Part shown: positions 24,778 to 33,399 of the stretch, piece after piece | Layout of the letters: every line of letters begins with the position of its first letter | Numbering within the stretch: position 1 is the stretch's first letter | Assembly: GCF_002025255.2 (NCBI RefSeq) | Contig: NZ_CP054589.1 | Span: 186,001 to 250,000, forward strand | Direction of reading: 5' to 3' | Length of the DNA stretch: 64,000 nucleotides | Source: Halolamina sp. CBA1230 | Lineage (GTDB): Archaea; Halobacteriota; Halobacteria; Halobacteriales; Haloferacaceae | Position numbers and translations under genes: made by a program | The notes under the pieces: generated by a model | Databases searched by the model: none | What the model saw: the letters and a program-made list of their open reading frames with translations, nothing else | Told to the model about the DNA's origin: nothing

Positions 24778-25710
24778 TCAGTTCTCCGTGACTACCGAGT
24801 CCTTGTACGGCTCACAAACTCGCGTGACACCTTCCTCAAAGTCGATGGTTGGCTCCCAGCCCGTCGCCTCGTGCAGTTTGGAGTAGTCGGCCATCGTGTC
24901 GTGGACGTACACCTCCAGCGGGTTCTCGATGTACTTCGGGTCGACGTCGGTGCCCAGTTCGTCGTTGATCATGTCGACCATCTCGTTAAACGTGTAGCTC
25001 TCCGCGGTGCCGACGTTGTAGATGCCCTGGAGTTCGTGGTCGGCGGCGAGTTCACAGGCTCGGACGACGTCGTCGACGTGCGTGAAGTCGCGGGTCTGGC
25101 TGCCGTCGCCGAACAGTTCGGGTTGTTCGCCGTTCGCGATCTTGTCGGTGAACTGGGCGACGGTGTTCGCGAACTCGCCTTTGTGTTCCTCGGCGCCGCC
25201 GAAGCCCTGGTACACCGAGAAGAAGCGCAGGCCGGCCAGCGTCATGTCGTGGAAGTTGTGGAAGTACTCCGCGTAGCGCTCCCGGGCGAGTTTCGAGGCT
25301 TCGTAGCCAGTTCGGGCTTCGACGTCCATGCTCTCGGGCGAGGGTTCGGTGCGGTCGCCGTAGATGGAGGACGTGGTCGCGTAGACGACGGTGTCGCAGC
25401 CGTCCTTGCGAGCCTGTTCGATCGTGTTGACAAACCCCTCGACGTTGACGCGGGCACCATTCGTGGGATCGTCCTCATGCATTTTGTACGAGGAGAGTGC
25501 CGCTAAGTGGAACACGACGTCGACGTCGGTGGGGAGGTCATTGTCGACGACGGAGGCGTCGATGAACTCGACGTCGTCAGTGAGGTTCTCAGGGGTACCG
25601 AGGTACTGGTCATCGACGGCGATGACGTCGTTCTGTGTGGCGAGGTGGTTGGCGAGGTTCGACCCGATGAAGCCGCCGCCGCCCGTGACGAGGACGCGTT
25701 GGTTCTCCAT
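24778..25710 (-). CDS. NAD-dependent sugar epimerase/dehydratase
   Basis: 310 residues of the extended short-chain dehydrogenase family. The NAD site is [15 protein letters not shown] at residues about 9-23, and the catalytic pair is Y and K in [11 protein letters not shown]. The serine of the triad is in TTSSIYG. A C-terminal nucleotide-sugar region follows ([34 protein letters not shown]). It resembles UDP-glucose 4-epimerases and related dehydratases used in glycan synthesis. ATG 25710 places the glycine motif at the N-terminus. With the GT2 gene at 26205 it points to glycosylation of surface proteins or lipids; the substrate cannot be told. Confidence 0.85.
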   Translation of the reverse strand: MENQRVLVTGGGGFIGSNLANHLATQNDVIAVDDQYLGTPENLTDDVEFIDASVVDNDLPTDVDVVFHLAALSSYKMHEDDPTNGARVNVEGFVNTIEQARKDGCDTVVYATTSSIYGDRTEPSPESMDVEARTGYEASKLARERYAEYFHNFHDMTLAGLRFFSVYQGFGGAEEHKGEFANTVAQFTDKIANGEQPELFGDGSQTRDFTHVDDVVRACELAADHELQGIYNVGTAESYTFNEMVDMINDELGTDVDPKYIENPLEVYVHDTMADYSKLHEATGWEPTIDFEEGVTRVCEPYKDSVVTEN

Positions 25711-25809
25711 GGTGGTTCGTGTTTGGCAACTGGGGGAAAGCGTTGTGGTCGGGAACGGCGATCGTGCTGCCGACTCAAGGGTGTGGGTGACCCGGTTGCG
25801 ACAGCGAAC

Positions 25810-26010
25810 ATGCGCGAGCACTTCCCGGAGTATGCTGACACGCCGACTGAGGCACTCGACGACGCAGTCGCTGCGCTCGTCGTCACGGATTGGCCGGAGA
25901 TTGCGGACCTCGATGAGGAGTTTGACGTGATTGCGACGCCGGTGGTCGTCGATGGTCGCCGCGCAATTGATCGCCAGGACGGCATTGTGTACGAGGGACT
26001 GACCTGGTAG
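25810..26010 (+). CDS. Small acidic protein, 66 residues
   Basis: No known function. Reads [20 protein letters not shown], then [20 protein letters not shown] and a short end ([18 protein letters not shown]). It looks like a complete small domain. It is divergent from the epimerase gene (gap 99 bases) and lies inside the glycosylation region, which may or may not be relevant. Confidence 0.5.
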   Translation: MREHFPEYADTPTEALDDAVAALVVTDWPEIADLDEEFDVIATPVVVDGRRAIDRQDGIVYEGLTW

Positions 26011-26204
26011 CGATCAAGGCAATAGCGAACTCACGGGCCGCCTGATAATCCACATGTACCACTCCAACATGAATACACCCGTTAGGGGATGTATGCCCGT
26101 CCGAACACACGACCAATCACAGTTTTCAGTCGGTGTCGGGTGTGTCTCTCGACTGCAACACGAGCCGAGCGATCAGGAATCTCGGACACCGAGCAGTTCC
26201 CGAT

Positions 26205-27452
26205 CTACCGCGAACTCGCCATCGCGCTCATGAAGAACGCGGAGAACACCGTCTGGACGCCGATGACGATCGCGGTGAACGCCAGTAACGACGCGACGGT
26301 AAACGGCACTGACGTGAACCCGCTCTGGGCCCACGTCACGACCAGGTAACCGGCGTACACCGCACCCGCGCCACCAACCACGATCCCGGCCGTGGCCCCG
26401 CGTTCCAGACTCAGCCGATCGACGACGAACTCCGTCACGGGATCGTCGGGCTTCCTGATCGGGTCACCACTAATCGTCGCGAACGCACCCATCGATGCTA
26501 CCTGATACCCGACGATCGTGAATAGGCTCCCCGCGATCATAGTGTTCGGGCCGAGCGTCACCGAACTCCCGGGAACGCCGAAGGCAACGCCAGCCATCAG
26601 CAGTATTCCGAACAGGCCAATCATCATCCCGGGTACCGAGAACAGATACCCCGGCGCGTTCAGCAGCATGAACCGGACGTGCCGCCAGCCGTCTTTGAAG
26701 CTCTCGAGGGTCTCTTCGCCCTCGCGCTCGTGGTAGACAATCGGCAACTCCTCGATTGTCAGGTCGGCGGCACCGGCCTGCATGATCATCTCGCTCGCGA
26801 ACTCCATCCCCGTCGTCTCACAGCCCATCTCTTCCCAGGCGTCGCGAGTGAACACGCGCATTCCCGAATGAGCGTCACTAACGCCGGCGCCGTAGAAGGT
26901 GTTCAGGAACTTCGTCAGGAGCGGATTCCCAACGTACTGGTGGAGAGTCGGCATGGCGCCTGGCTTGATCTCCCCCTCGAGACGGCTCCCCATCGCCATA
27001 TCGGCGTCGCCGTTGGCGACGAGGTCGTACAGCTTCGGGAGCTCTTCGAAGTCGTAGGTCGTATCGGCGTCACCCATCGCGATCACGTCGGCGCGGGCCT
27101 TGTCGAACGCGTAGCGGTAGGCGTAGCCGTACCCTTTCCCGTCCGGTTCGACGACAATGGCGCCCTCCTCCCGGGCGATGTCGGGTGTTCGGTCGGTCGA
27201 ACTGTCCGAGACGATGATCTCGGCTTGTACCCCGAGCTCACGAAAGGCGTTCTTCGCTCGCTGGATACACTCCCGGATGCCTTCCTCCTCGTTGAGCGTG
27301 GGCATTACGAGCGAAATCTGAGGGGTCGCCTCGCTGTCGCCAGGCAACAGCACGCCGTCCCCCTCCCGCCGCTCGTCCAGTCCTGGCGCCTGCTCGATTT
27401 GGTACTCGCCGCCCTGTTCAACAACCTCTTGATCGGCATTTACACTAGGCAT
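26205..27452 (-). CDS. GT2-family glycosyltransferase with membrane tail
   Basis: 415 residues from ATG 27452. The GT-A domain (about residues 45-270) has ISLVMPTLNEEEGIREC, the first Asp in IIVSDSSTDRTPD and the metal-binding DxD in MGDADTTYDF. The C-terminal 140 residues have about four membrane spans (FSVPGMMIGLFGILLMAG, MIAGSLFTIVGYQVAS, TAGIVVGGAGAVYAGYLV, FTVASLLAFTAIVIGVQTV). This architecture is that of polyprenyl (dolichyl) phosphate sugar transferases, as in haloarchaeal protein N-glycosylation (Agl-type). The donor and acceptor are not predictable. Confidence 0.85.
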   Translation of the reverse strand: MPSVNADQEVVEQGGEYQIEQAPGLDERREGDGVLLPGDSEATPQISLVMPTLNEEEGIRECIQRAKNAFRELGVQAEIIVSDSSTDRTPDIAREEGAIVVEPDGKGYGYAYRYAFDKARADVIAMGDADTTYDFEELPKLYDLVANGDADMAMGSRLEGEIKPGAMPTLHQYVGNPLLTKFLNTFYGAGVSDAHSGMRVFTRDAWEEMGCETTGMEFASEMIMQAGAADLTIEELPIVYHEREGEETLESFKDGWRHVRFMLLNAPGYLFSVPGMMIGLFGILLMAGVAFGVPGSSVTLGPNTMIAGSLFTIVGYQVASMGAFATISGDPIRKPDDPVTEFVVDRLSLERGATAGIVVGGAGAVYAGYLVVTWAQSGFTSVPFTVASLLAFTAIVIGVQTVFSAFFMSAMASSR

Positions 27453-27669
27453 TGTCCCCTCCAACGTGTCCTCGCTGCGCTCCCATGGTAGATTCTGTAC
27501 GTTAATGTGAATCTAGTCAACATAAGCATGTTCCTAACAGGTCGCTGAATGAACGAAATCTTGGGTGAAGTCGGTGCGGGTTGATGTCCCAGATACCCCG
27601 GTTCCGTCGATAGCTCTTGATTTGGAAAAGAACTCCTTCCGAGAGCAAAGGGATTGGCGTCTCAAATCC
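27453..27669. other. Intergenic stretch
   Basis: Upstream of the glycosyltransferase. A frame at 27565-27783 runs through palindrome copy 4, so it is doubtful as a gene. An AT-rich patch around 27505-27540 could hold the minus-strand promoter. Confidence 0.35.
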
Positions 27670-27710
27670 TTAACCAACAATCCATACTCGCTGACCCGGT
27701 TGTTGGTTAA
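27670..27710. repeat. Dispersed palindrome, copy 4
   Basis: Perfect arms TTAACCAACA (27670-27679) and TGTTGGTTAA (27701-27710), 21-base spacer. Right border of the glycosylation region and left border of conserved block 1. Confidence 0.9.
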
Positions 27711-27769
27711 GGCGGTTTCTCAGTATAGCCCTACGCTAACAGATCCCCTACAGACGGAGCAGGCTGAGT

Positions 27770-27792
27770 GCCTCGGGGCTTGACCTCGAGGC
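27770..27792. mobile_element. Scar of a TnpB element right end
   Basis: GCCTCGGGG, CTTGA, CCTCGAGGC: the same hairpin as the right ends of the TnpB elements at 45588 and 58240 (CCTCGGGG/CCCCGAGG). No tnpB is left; the host gene next to it lacks its 5' part. Confidence 0.55.
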
Positions 27793-27884
27793 GGTTCACT
27801 CAGGTGCCGTCACGTTGATCCACAGATGGAGCTCCCGGTACGCGTTCTCCGTTGTGGAATCCGCAGGTGCCTCACCCTTGTACA

Positions 27885-28175
27885 GGAAGAATCAAGGCCT
27901 TTTGGCAGTCTTATGGCGCCTGGCCCGACTCAACATCACAGGACAACTCCTTCGAAATCGAGTACGAGGGCCCGTCACCAACCGATCTCGATAGTGCTGT
28001 GTGTACCGAATGCGAAGCGAACGTCTGGACGACTCAGCGCGGTCCCTTCATCGCTGAGTACGATACCGGCGTGCTCTGTGGCTACTGCAGCTACGAGTGC
28101 TACTTCTCACATCGCCATCGGAACAACCTCGAGGAGATCGCCGGCAAGCAGAGCGTGTACATTCCGCCGGCGTGA
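27885..28175 (+). pseudogene. 3' fragment of the DUF6610-like gene (block 1)
   Basis: About 96 codons match the end of the gene at 46986-47949: SFEIEYEGPSPTDLD, CTECEANVWTT, CGYCSYECYFSHRHRNNLEE and SVYIPPA at the stop. The first two thirds are missing; upstream lie an element scar (27770) and palindrome copy 4. The Cys pairs (CTEC, CGYC) form a probable zinc site that survives. It is followed by the same leader hairpin as in block 2. Confidence 0.8.
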
Positions 28176-28186
28176 CGCCACGAGTG

Positions 28187-28217
28187 GTTTTTCGCGCCCC
28201 AGAGGGGGCGAGGGCTC
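28187..28217 (+). promoter_or_regulatory. T-rich box plus GC hairpin leader
   Basis: GTTTTTCGC, then GCCCC, AGAG, GGGGC, GAGGGCTCG (28196-28217). The sister copy is at 47961-47994. Ends about 32 bases before GTG 28250. Confidence 0.6.
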
Positions 28218-28395
28218 GATCCAGAAAGCCCTCCGAGAAGGTGATTTCCGTGAGTCAACAACAGCGTCCGAACGATGTCTCGATCGACGACATTCCAGTC
28301 GACGTATCGAACACCCATTGACCTCCTCCCGCGCCTGAAGACGCGGGAATCTCACCACGGGATTTCAGGCCGAGTGTTCGCCCGACCCTACGGTT

Positions 28396-29634
28396 TCAAG
28401 ACGCATACGTTCCAAGCGTCGCCTGCTGGGTGTCAGCATCGGCTTGGCTGTCTTGTGGCGCGGTCAAACGCGCCCCATCCTCAGCCGAGTCATCGTCGTT
28501 CTCGTGTTCTCTGGAACGACTCTCTCCGCTGAGGTAGCGGTCTGCGATGTTCACTGCTCCGTTCACATCCGCTTGGTACTCGTCCATCCAGCAAGCCTCG
28601 TTCGTACACTTGAACGTCGCCTGCTTCGGACGATACCCTACCTCACCGCACGCGTGGCACTCCTTCGACGTGTTGCGCGGGTTCACCGTCTCGACCGGGA
28701 TACCCTTCTCAACGGCCTTGTAGCGTATCTGCGCGTGAAGTTTGGCGAACCCCCATCCGTGGAGACGGCGGTTCATATTCTCGCCGTAGTCCATCGACTC
28801 CCGTATGTACGTCAGGTCTTCCAGAACCAGTACGGGATTCTCGACGGACTCGGCGTGCTCCACGACTTCGCGGGTGACGCGGTGGAACACGTCGTCTATC
28901 TGGTTCCACAGGTCGTCACCGAACGACTCTGCGATACGCTCGCTTCCGCGCTTCTGAAGTCGCCGTTTGGCGGTGAAATAGGTCTTTCGGAGCCGACGAA
29001 CGGTCTTGCCCTCGTCGGCCCACAATTCGGGAGCGGTCGGAGAACCGTGGTCGTCGCGGTGACACACCGTGACGAGCGACGCTTCCCCAATATCGACACC
29101 GATGGGCGTCCGTTCTTCGGCGGGCGCCTCGGAACCATCGTTCACGTCGCGGGTGGCGGTGATGTGGAGGAACCACGTTCCGTCCCGCTGGAACAGCCGA
29201 CTTTCGCCCATCTCCGCGTCACCAGCGTTCAACGCTTCGAGCCAGTCCCGCTGTTTGGGGTTCGGCTGGGCTGGCATCCAGAGGTGGTAGTCCTCGTGGT
29301 GCGGGATTTTGACGTACCACTCGATAGCGTTCTCGGGCTTGTGGTCGAGCCGTAGCCCCTCGTTGGTGAAGCGAACAGGGTGGTCGTCGTGAAGTTCCCC
29401 CGCGTTGTACGTCGTCGTGAGTTGCGGGACGTAGGACTTGAGCGCGTTCTTCGCGTACCCGCTCAGTTCGTAGTTGACCACCACGTCGTTCGCTTCGGTC
29501 TGCGTAGTACATCGGGCGTCGAAGGCGTCTTGGAGGGCGTGCTGGTACGCCTCTCGCGTCTCTCGGAGTTTCCTCCGCTTGTGCGCGTTCGGGTCCACAA
29601 GTTTGAGTTCCAGCGTCTTCGTGAGTTCGGTCAC
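28396..29634 (-). CDS. tnpB: TnpB RNA-guided nuclease
   Basis: 412 residues, closely related to 6895-8133. RuvC acids: D in GVDIGEASLV, E in VLEDLTYIR, D in QADVNGAVN. Zinc finger CHACGEVG...CTNEAC. GTG start overlaps the tnpA stop. Intact. It should be guided by an RNA from the right end (about 28318-28400) and promote retention of the element at its site, as known for this family. Confidence 0.9.
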   Translation of the reverse strand: MTELTKTLELKLVDPNAHKRRKLRETREAYQHALQDAFDARCTTQTEANDVVVNYELSGYAKNALKSYVPQLTTTYNAGELHDDHPVRFTNEGLRLDHKPENAIEWYVKIPHHEDYHLWMPAQPNPKQRDWLEALNAGDAEMGESRLFQRDGTWFLHITATRDVNDGSEAPAEERTPIGVDIGEASLVTVCHRDDHGSPTAPELWADEGKTVRRLRKTYFTAKRRLQKRGSERIAESFGDDLWNQIDDVFHRVTREVVEHAESVENPVLVLEDLTYIRESMDYGENMNRRLHGWGFAKLHAQIRYKAVEKGIPVETVNPRNTSKECHACGEVGYRPKQATFKCTNEACWMDEYQADVNGAVNIADRYLSGESRSREHENDDDSAEDGARLTAPQDSQADADTQQATLGTYAS

Positions 29635-30020
29635 GAATCTCCCTCCATATGTTCTTGGATGTAGTTCTCGACTGTCTCACTCGAAACGTGCCCGTCGGTC
29701 CCTGCGTAGTACCCTCGCGCCCACCGAATTTTCTCGCCGTTATGATTTGCGTGTCGGTGGTTGTACTTGCGCGAGGAGATGCCCTTGAACCAGTTGGCGA
29801 GTAGTGCCGGTTCGTTCTTGGGCGGACTACTGACGAACAGGTGAACGTGGTCGGGTTGTACGGTGAGGTCAAGGATTTCGACGCCTTTGTCGTCGGCTAT
29901 TTCGTGGAGGATGGTTCGCACACGGTCTGCGACCTCGTTGACGAGTACCGAGTTGCGGTACTTCGGCAACCACACAATATGGTAGTTGAGGTTGTAGGTT
30001 GCGTGCCGTGTGGTCTTCAT
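29631..30020 (-). CDS. tnpA: TnpA, IS200-type Y1 HUH transposase
   Basis: 129 residues, normal for the family. The HUH motif is HVHLFVSS (residues about 57-64, PDHVHLF), and the catalytic tyrosine is in the helix SSETVENYIQEH near the C-terminus. Y1 transposases move single-stranded DNA using the hairpin ends, without target duplication. Intact and directly upstream of tnpB. Confidence 0.9.
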   Translation of the reverse strand: MKTTRHATYNLNYHIVWLPKYRNSVLVNEVADRVRTILHEIADDKGVEILDLTVQPDHVHLFVSSPPKNEPALLANWFKGISSRKYNHRHANHNGEKIRWARGYYAGTDGHVSSETVENYIQEHMEGDS

Positions 30021-30531
30021 CCGTGTTGCATACTATGGTCTGTCGGAGTCTTAATACTACCTATAGAACGGTTGAAAATCCAGCTATGGCGTCGTTGATG
30101 GGAGTGTAGGCTATTGTCCGCTTGACCCCCGCCTAAAGACGGGGTATGCGCTCGTAACTTTATCAGGCGAGGTCGATCCCGCTGAGGTACCCGAGGAAAT
30201 CCGATCAATCACCCGTGGACTCGCAAGCGAGCAGCCGCCGACGAATCCGCTCGTCGTCCTGAAGGCCGCCCGCTGGTGGTATATACATGGCAAGGGCGGA
30301 ACCGATCCCGCGTTCCAGTGGGCGATCGAGTGGGTTCGACACCTCGCGACGGACACGCCGAGCGATGTCGACCAGTTCGATACGTTCCTCGAGTATCTCG
30401 TCACGATCGGCCTCGCTGACGAGAAAGCAGCGCTTCGCTAACTGATCCCCATTCACACTGTGGGGGGCTGCTGGACACTACCGGCCAGAAGTAGTGCTGA
30501 CCGTAATCTGTGCAGACTAAACGAAATTCGC

Positions 30532-30687
30532 TTAGAACTGGTAGCAGGCAACCTCTTCTTCACCACAGGTCGGACACGTTTCGGCATCCTCGGAAAGGGT
30601 CGTTCCGCAGTGCCGGCACTCATATAGGGTAGATGTCGTGGACGTGCGAGTACCAACGACCCCGCGAAGCGTTTCAACGAGACCCAT
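30532..30687 (-). CDS. Small zinc-ribbon protein, 51 residues
   Basis: From ATG 30687 the minus strand encodes a short amphipathic N-terminus (MGLVETLRGVVGTR) and a zinc ribbon with YECRHCGTTL and CPTCGEEEV. This is a common haloarchaeal small-protein layout. It lies between the 115-residue gene and the ArdC-like gene in block 1 only; block 2 lacks it. Function unknown. Confidence 0.6.
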   Translation of the reverse strand: MGLVETLRGVVGTRTSTTSTLYECRHCGTTLSEDAETCPTCGEEEVACYQF

Positions 30688-30770
30688 CCTCCCGGTGATT
30701 GTGTCGCACTGGTTGTTAATCCCAGCCTCCGATAGCAGCCCCGATCTAAACCCCCCGAAGTAGCGCCGAT

Positions 30771-30802
30771 GTTTATCGTGCGCCCCCGAGGGGTGCGGCG
30801 CG
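30771..30802 (+). promoter_or_regulatory. T-rich box plus GC hairpin leader
   Basis: GTTTATCGT, then GCGCC, CCCGAGGGGTGC, GGCGC (30780-30801). Sister copy at 48383-48413. Ends about 46 bases before ATG 30848. Confidence 0.6.
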
Positions 30803-30847
30803 TCCTGACTTCTCGGAGACGTCGTCGTACTCGATGTGATGCAATCC

Positions 30848-31777
30848 ATGATGACATCCAGTGAGTCGGGGGTCTCGTTCGAGGAGACCGACACCCGACA
30901 CGACGAAATGCACAGTACCATCGAAGACTGGATCGACGAGCTCGTCGCAGACGTCGACGAGGCAAAAGCCAGCCAACAGTTCCAGGAGTGGCTCGATGTC
31001 CAGTCCCGATTCCACGACTACTCCTATCGCAACACCCTCTTGATCAAGCTCCAGTGTCCCGAGGCGACCCGCGTAGCGGGCTACAATACGTGGCGGTCGG
31101 AGTTCGACCGGCACGTCCAAGAGGGCGAACAGGCGATCTGGATCTGGGCACCGATTATTACGAAGCAGTGCCCTGAGTGCGAGAACTCACCGAGCTACCA
31201 CAAGCAGAGCGACTGTGACTACGACGAAACACCGCCCGAGGAGTGGTCCGAAGGACTGGTTGGATTCAAACCAACGGCAGTCTTCGATGTATCTCAAACC
31301 GAGGGCGAACCGCTCCCCGAGTTGGAAACCGAGGCAGCTGGTGACGCCGACGACCTGGTGCCAGCGCTCCGTGATGCGGCAGCTACGCTCGATATCGACG
31401 TCCGTGTCGTCGACGCTGCTGAGTGGGAGCATGGCGACGCAAAAGGCGTCTGCAAACACCGGAACCTCCACGAATGCCAACCCGTCGTCGAAGCGAAAGA
31501 TAGAGCGAATCAGGCCGATCTCGCCGTGACGCTAATTCACGAGTACGCCCACGCACTGCTCCATTTCGATGTCGTCGACGAACCCGAGCGTGCAAAACGC
31601 GAGATCGAAGCCGAAGCCGTTGCGTACATCGTCGGGCGGTATTTCGACCTCGATACGAGCGGATCAGCGTTCTATCTTGCCGCGTGGCAGGACGACGATG
31701 CGGAGAGCATTCAGGAGCGACTCGGCCGGATCAGTTCGACCGCGCAGGAGATCATTGGGACGGTCGCTGAGAGCTGA
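30848..31777 (+). CDS. ArdC-like antirestriction protein with metallopeptidase domain, block 1
   Basis: 309 residues from ATG 30848. The N-terminal domain (about residues 20-110: WIDELVADVDEAKASQQF, FHDYSYRNTLLIKLQCPEAT) matches the ssDNA-binding part of ArdC. Next comes a Cys-rich insert (CPECENSPSYHKQSDC), and then a zincin metallopeptidase with HEYAHALLH (HExxH) and a downstream glutamate in EIEAEAVAYIVG. ArdC proteins protect incoming single-stranded plasmid DNA during conjugation. Its paralogue is 48458-49387. Intact. Confidence 0.8.
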   Translation: MMTSSESGVSFEETDTRHDEMHSTIEDWIDELVADVDEAKASQQFQEWLDVQSRFHDYSYRNTLLIKLQCPEATRVAGYNTWRSEFDRHVQEGEQAIWIWAPIITKQCPECENSPSYHKQSDCDYDETPPEEWSEGLVGFKPTAVFDVSQTEGEPLPELETEAAGDADDLVPALRDAAATLDIDVRVVDAAEWEHGDAKGVCKHRNLHECQPVVEAKDRANQADLAVTLIHEYAHALLHFDVVDEPERAKREIEAEAVAYIVGRYFDLDTSGSAFYLAAWQDDDAESIQERLGRISSTAQEIIGTVAES

Positions 31778-31795
31778 ACACGCCTTCCCCGGATG

Positions 31796-31837
31796 TTAAC
31801 CAACGCCTTGGGGTACTTTGTCCACTCTGTTGGTTAA
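31796..31837. repeat. Dispersed palindrome, copy 5
   Basis: Arms TTAACCAACG (31796-31805) and TGTTGGTTAA (31828-31837), 22-base spacer, one mismatch. Left border of the HTH-nucleotidyltransferase cassette. Confidence 0.85.
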
Positions 31838-31901
31838 TTCGTTCGGCGTCCGATCCTGCGTGTTTCGATCGGTCCCAAGACATACCCACCGGCAGTCGAT
31901 G

Positions 31902-32597
31902 TTATAATTCAGAATCGATTCGGCGCTGCTGGTCACGAAGGAACTCGACGACGGCATCGATATCTTGGTCGGGAACCGTTTGCTGTTCGAAGACCCCTTT
32001 GAACGCGTCTGCAAAATCTTCCGACGTGAGTCGGTCCAGGACAGTCTCAATGCGACCAGCGAGCTTCTCGGACTCCCCGCGATGCAGATGAGTCGCGATC
32101 CGGTCGAAATCCGCGCCAGCAGCAAGCACCACCAGATCCCGGGAGTCTGCCTTGCGGCCACTGTGGAGTTTCACGGCAAACAGCAACTCCCGTTCCGGAA
32201 TCCTGGCTGTTACCGGGCGCCCGGTTCGCAGTTCCTGAGTGACAGAGTGCTGGGCCAGATAGCGATACGACCATTCAGCTTCCGTCTGGCGACAGCCCAG
32301 CGCGTCGACCATCGCGTCGAACCGAACCGGATTCCCGATGTCCTTCTCAAACCGGATGGTACGGCCCTCGTAGAGCTCGTTTCGCTCGACATCGGCCGTT
32401 TTCTCGTAGCCGCGGTCGGTGAGAAGGTCGGTGTAGTCGTCGACCGCTTGTGCCGGAATGACGACGTCGACGTCCGTCGTGAAGCGTTGATTGAACGCCG
32501 CGATCGCCCACCCACCGACGAGCACGTACGGCAGGTCAGCGTCAATGACTGCCTCCAGCGTATCCAGTAGTTCGTCTTCGCGTTCACCGAGGCTCAT
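31902..32597 (-). CDS. Nucleotidyltransferase, AbiEii-like toxin candidate
   Basis: 231 residues. The nucleotidyltransferase signature LVGGWAIAAFNQRFTTDVDVVI has GG followed by the DxD pair. Later residues include FDAMVDALGCRQTEAEW and LLFAVKLHSGRKADSRD, conserved with the split copy at 20735-22907. Helical C-terminus. It overlaps its HTH partner by four bases. The pair lies alone between two palindrome copies and opposite in direction to its neighbours. Confidence 0.75.
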   Translation of the reverse strand: MSLGEREDELLDTLEAVIDADLPYVLVGGWAIAAFNQRFTTDVDVVIPAQAVDDYTDLLTDRGYEKTADVERNELYEGRTIRFEKDIGNPVRFDAMVDALGCRQTEAEWSYRYLAQHSVTQELRTGRPVTARIPERELLFAVKLHSGRKADSRDLVVLAAGADFDRIATHLHRGESEKLAGRIETVLDRLTSEDFADAFKGVFEQQTVPDQDIDAVVEFLRDQQRRIDSEL

Positions 32598-33268
32598 GCA
32601 TTGAGACGCGGATCCTCGTGGGACGCGTCGATATCGCGGTCGTACTCGTCGGCGATCATCTCCAACGCCGGCTCGTAGTTCACCCGGTACTCCAACATGT
32701 GCTCGATTGCCTCATCCAACGGAATGACCGGATTGCCGTCGACCCACTCGCGAGTGATGCCCTCACTCGTCGGGAACAACACGTACGAGACGGTCGCGTC
32801 GGAGTCGGTCGCATCCGGCCGCTCTTCGATCCGGCTCGGAATCCCGAACTCATCAAAGAACGCTGTCCACTGGTCGACGTCTTGGTCGGCGACCTGGATG
32901 AAGATGGGATAGTCGTCGTGGCCGCGGGCGATCTGATAGCCGCCGTGGGTCCAGACGTAGACGCCGTCGATTTTCGTGTACGCAAAGGGCATCCCCGCGA
33001 AGTGGGGAATGACGTAGCCGTCGTCGATTGACGGAGCCACCGATCGAGAGATCGCTGCGACGAGATCGTAGTAGCGATCCCTGACAGCGTAATTCGCGAT
33101 ATAGACGCCGTCATCACGCCGAATGAAGCCCGCGTCTTCCAATCGCTCGATCCAGTCATAGACCCAGGAGTAGGAGCCGTCGATCTTCTGGGCGATCCGC
33201 CGGATCGAATCCCCCGGCCGGACCGCTAACATAATCTTCGCCGCGGTCTCGTCGACGTACTCCATCAT
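32594..33268 (-). CDS. HTH partner of the nucleotidyltransferase (AbiEi-like)
   Basis: 224 residues (ATG 33268; ATG 33265 is equally possible). The N-terminal winged helix (IMLAVRPGDSIRRIAQKIDG, WIERLEDAGFIRRDDG) is followed by an alpha/beta domain (PHFAGMPFAYTKIDGVYVWT, DYPIFIQVADQDVDQWTAFF) that aligns with 20069-20734. It is the first gene of the pair and lies behind an inverted repeat (33322-33339), consistent with autoregulation by an antitoxin-like protein. Confidence 0.7.
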   Translation of the reverse strand: MMEYVDETAAKIMLAVRPGDSIRRIAQKIDGSYSWVYDWIERLEDAGFIRRDDGVYIANYAVRDRYYDLVAAISRSVAPSIDDGYVIPHFAGMPFAYTKIDGVYVWTHGGYQIARGHDDYPIFIQVADQDVDQWTAFFDEFGIPSRIEERPDATDSDATVSYVLFPTSEGITREWVDGNPVIPLDEAIEHMLEYRVNYEPALEMIADEYDRDIDASHEDPRLNA

Positions 33269-33321
33269 CGCTAGTTATCGGTATCGCATCTAACAGTATT
33301 AGTCTTGTCCCCCGTATCCCC

Positions 33322-33339
33322 TATAGAGTTATCTCTATA
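33322..33339. promoter_or_regulatory. Inverted-repeat operator of the HTH-nucleotidyltransferase pair
   Basis: Perfect arms TATAGAG (33322-33328) and CTCTATA (33333-33339) with a 4-base centre, about 55 bases upstream of the minus-strand start. Confidence 0.5.
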
Positions 33340-33399
33340 CAGATATACTATTCTTGGCTCCGGTAATCCGATCCGGCTCAGCATTCGAGTAGAGATGAA

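Larger units (their letters stand above)
28318..30165 (-). mobile_element. Complete IS200/IS605 element (tnpA + tnpB)
   Basis: Minus-strand tnpA (29631-30020) and tnpB (28396-29634), overlapping by four bases. Right-end hairpin CCCGCG/CGCGGG at 28328-28347 and left-end hairpin CCCCG/CGGGG at 30127-30144, both with a CCTGAAGA/CCTAAAGA loop. The split host gene fixes both borders to within about 10 bases. This is the only complete element of this family in the window, and it could mobilise related solo tnpB copies. Confidence 0.9.
28250..30441 (+). pseudogene. 115-residue gene (block 1), split by an IS200/IS605 element
   Basis: GTG 28250 begins SQQQRPNDVSIDDIPVDV, 23 codons that match the start of the gene at 48027. 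The element follows, and the gene resumes at about 30169 (EVDPAEVPEEIRSITRGLAS) and ends at the stop 30439-30441. The joined parts align with 48027-48374 throughout. The protein is helical; function unknown. Confidence 0.85.

Noticed and set aside
24871-27491. Long frames on the plus strand opposite the epimerase and glycosyltransferase
   Set aside because: They are antisense shadows caused by high GC at third codon positions; composition is unnatural and the minus-strand genes have clear catalytic motifs.
27565-27783. A 72-codon frame upstream of conserved block 1
   Set aside because: It reads straight through palindrome copy 4 and into an element scar, and no start context or family is evident.
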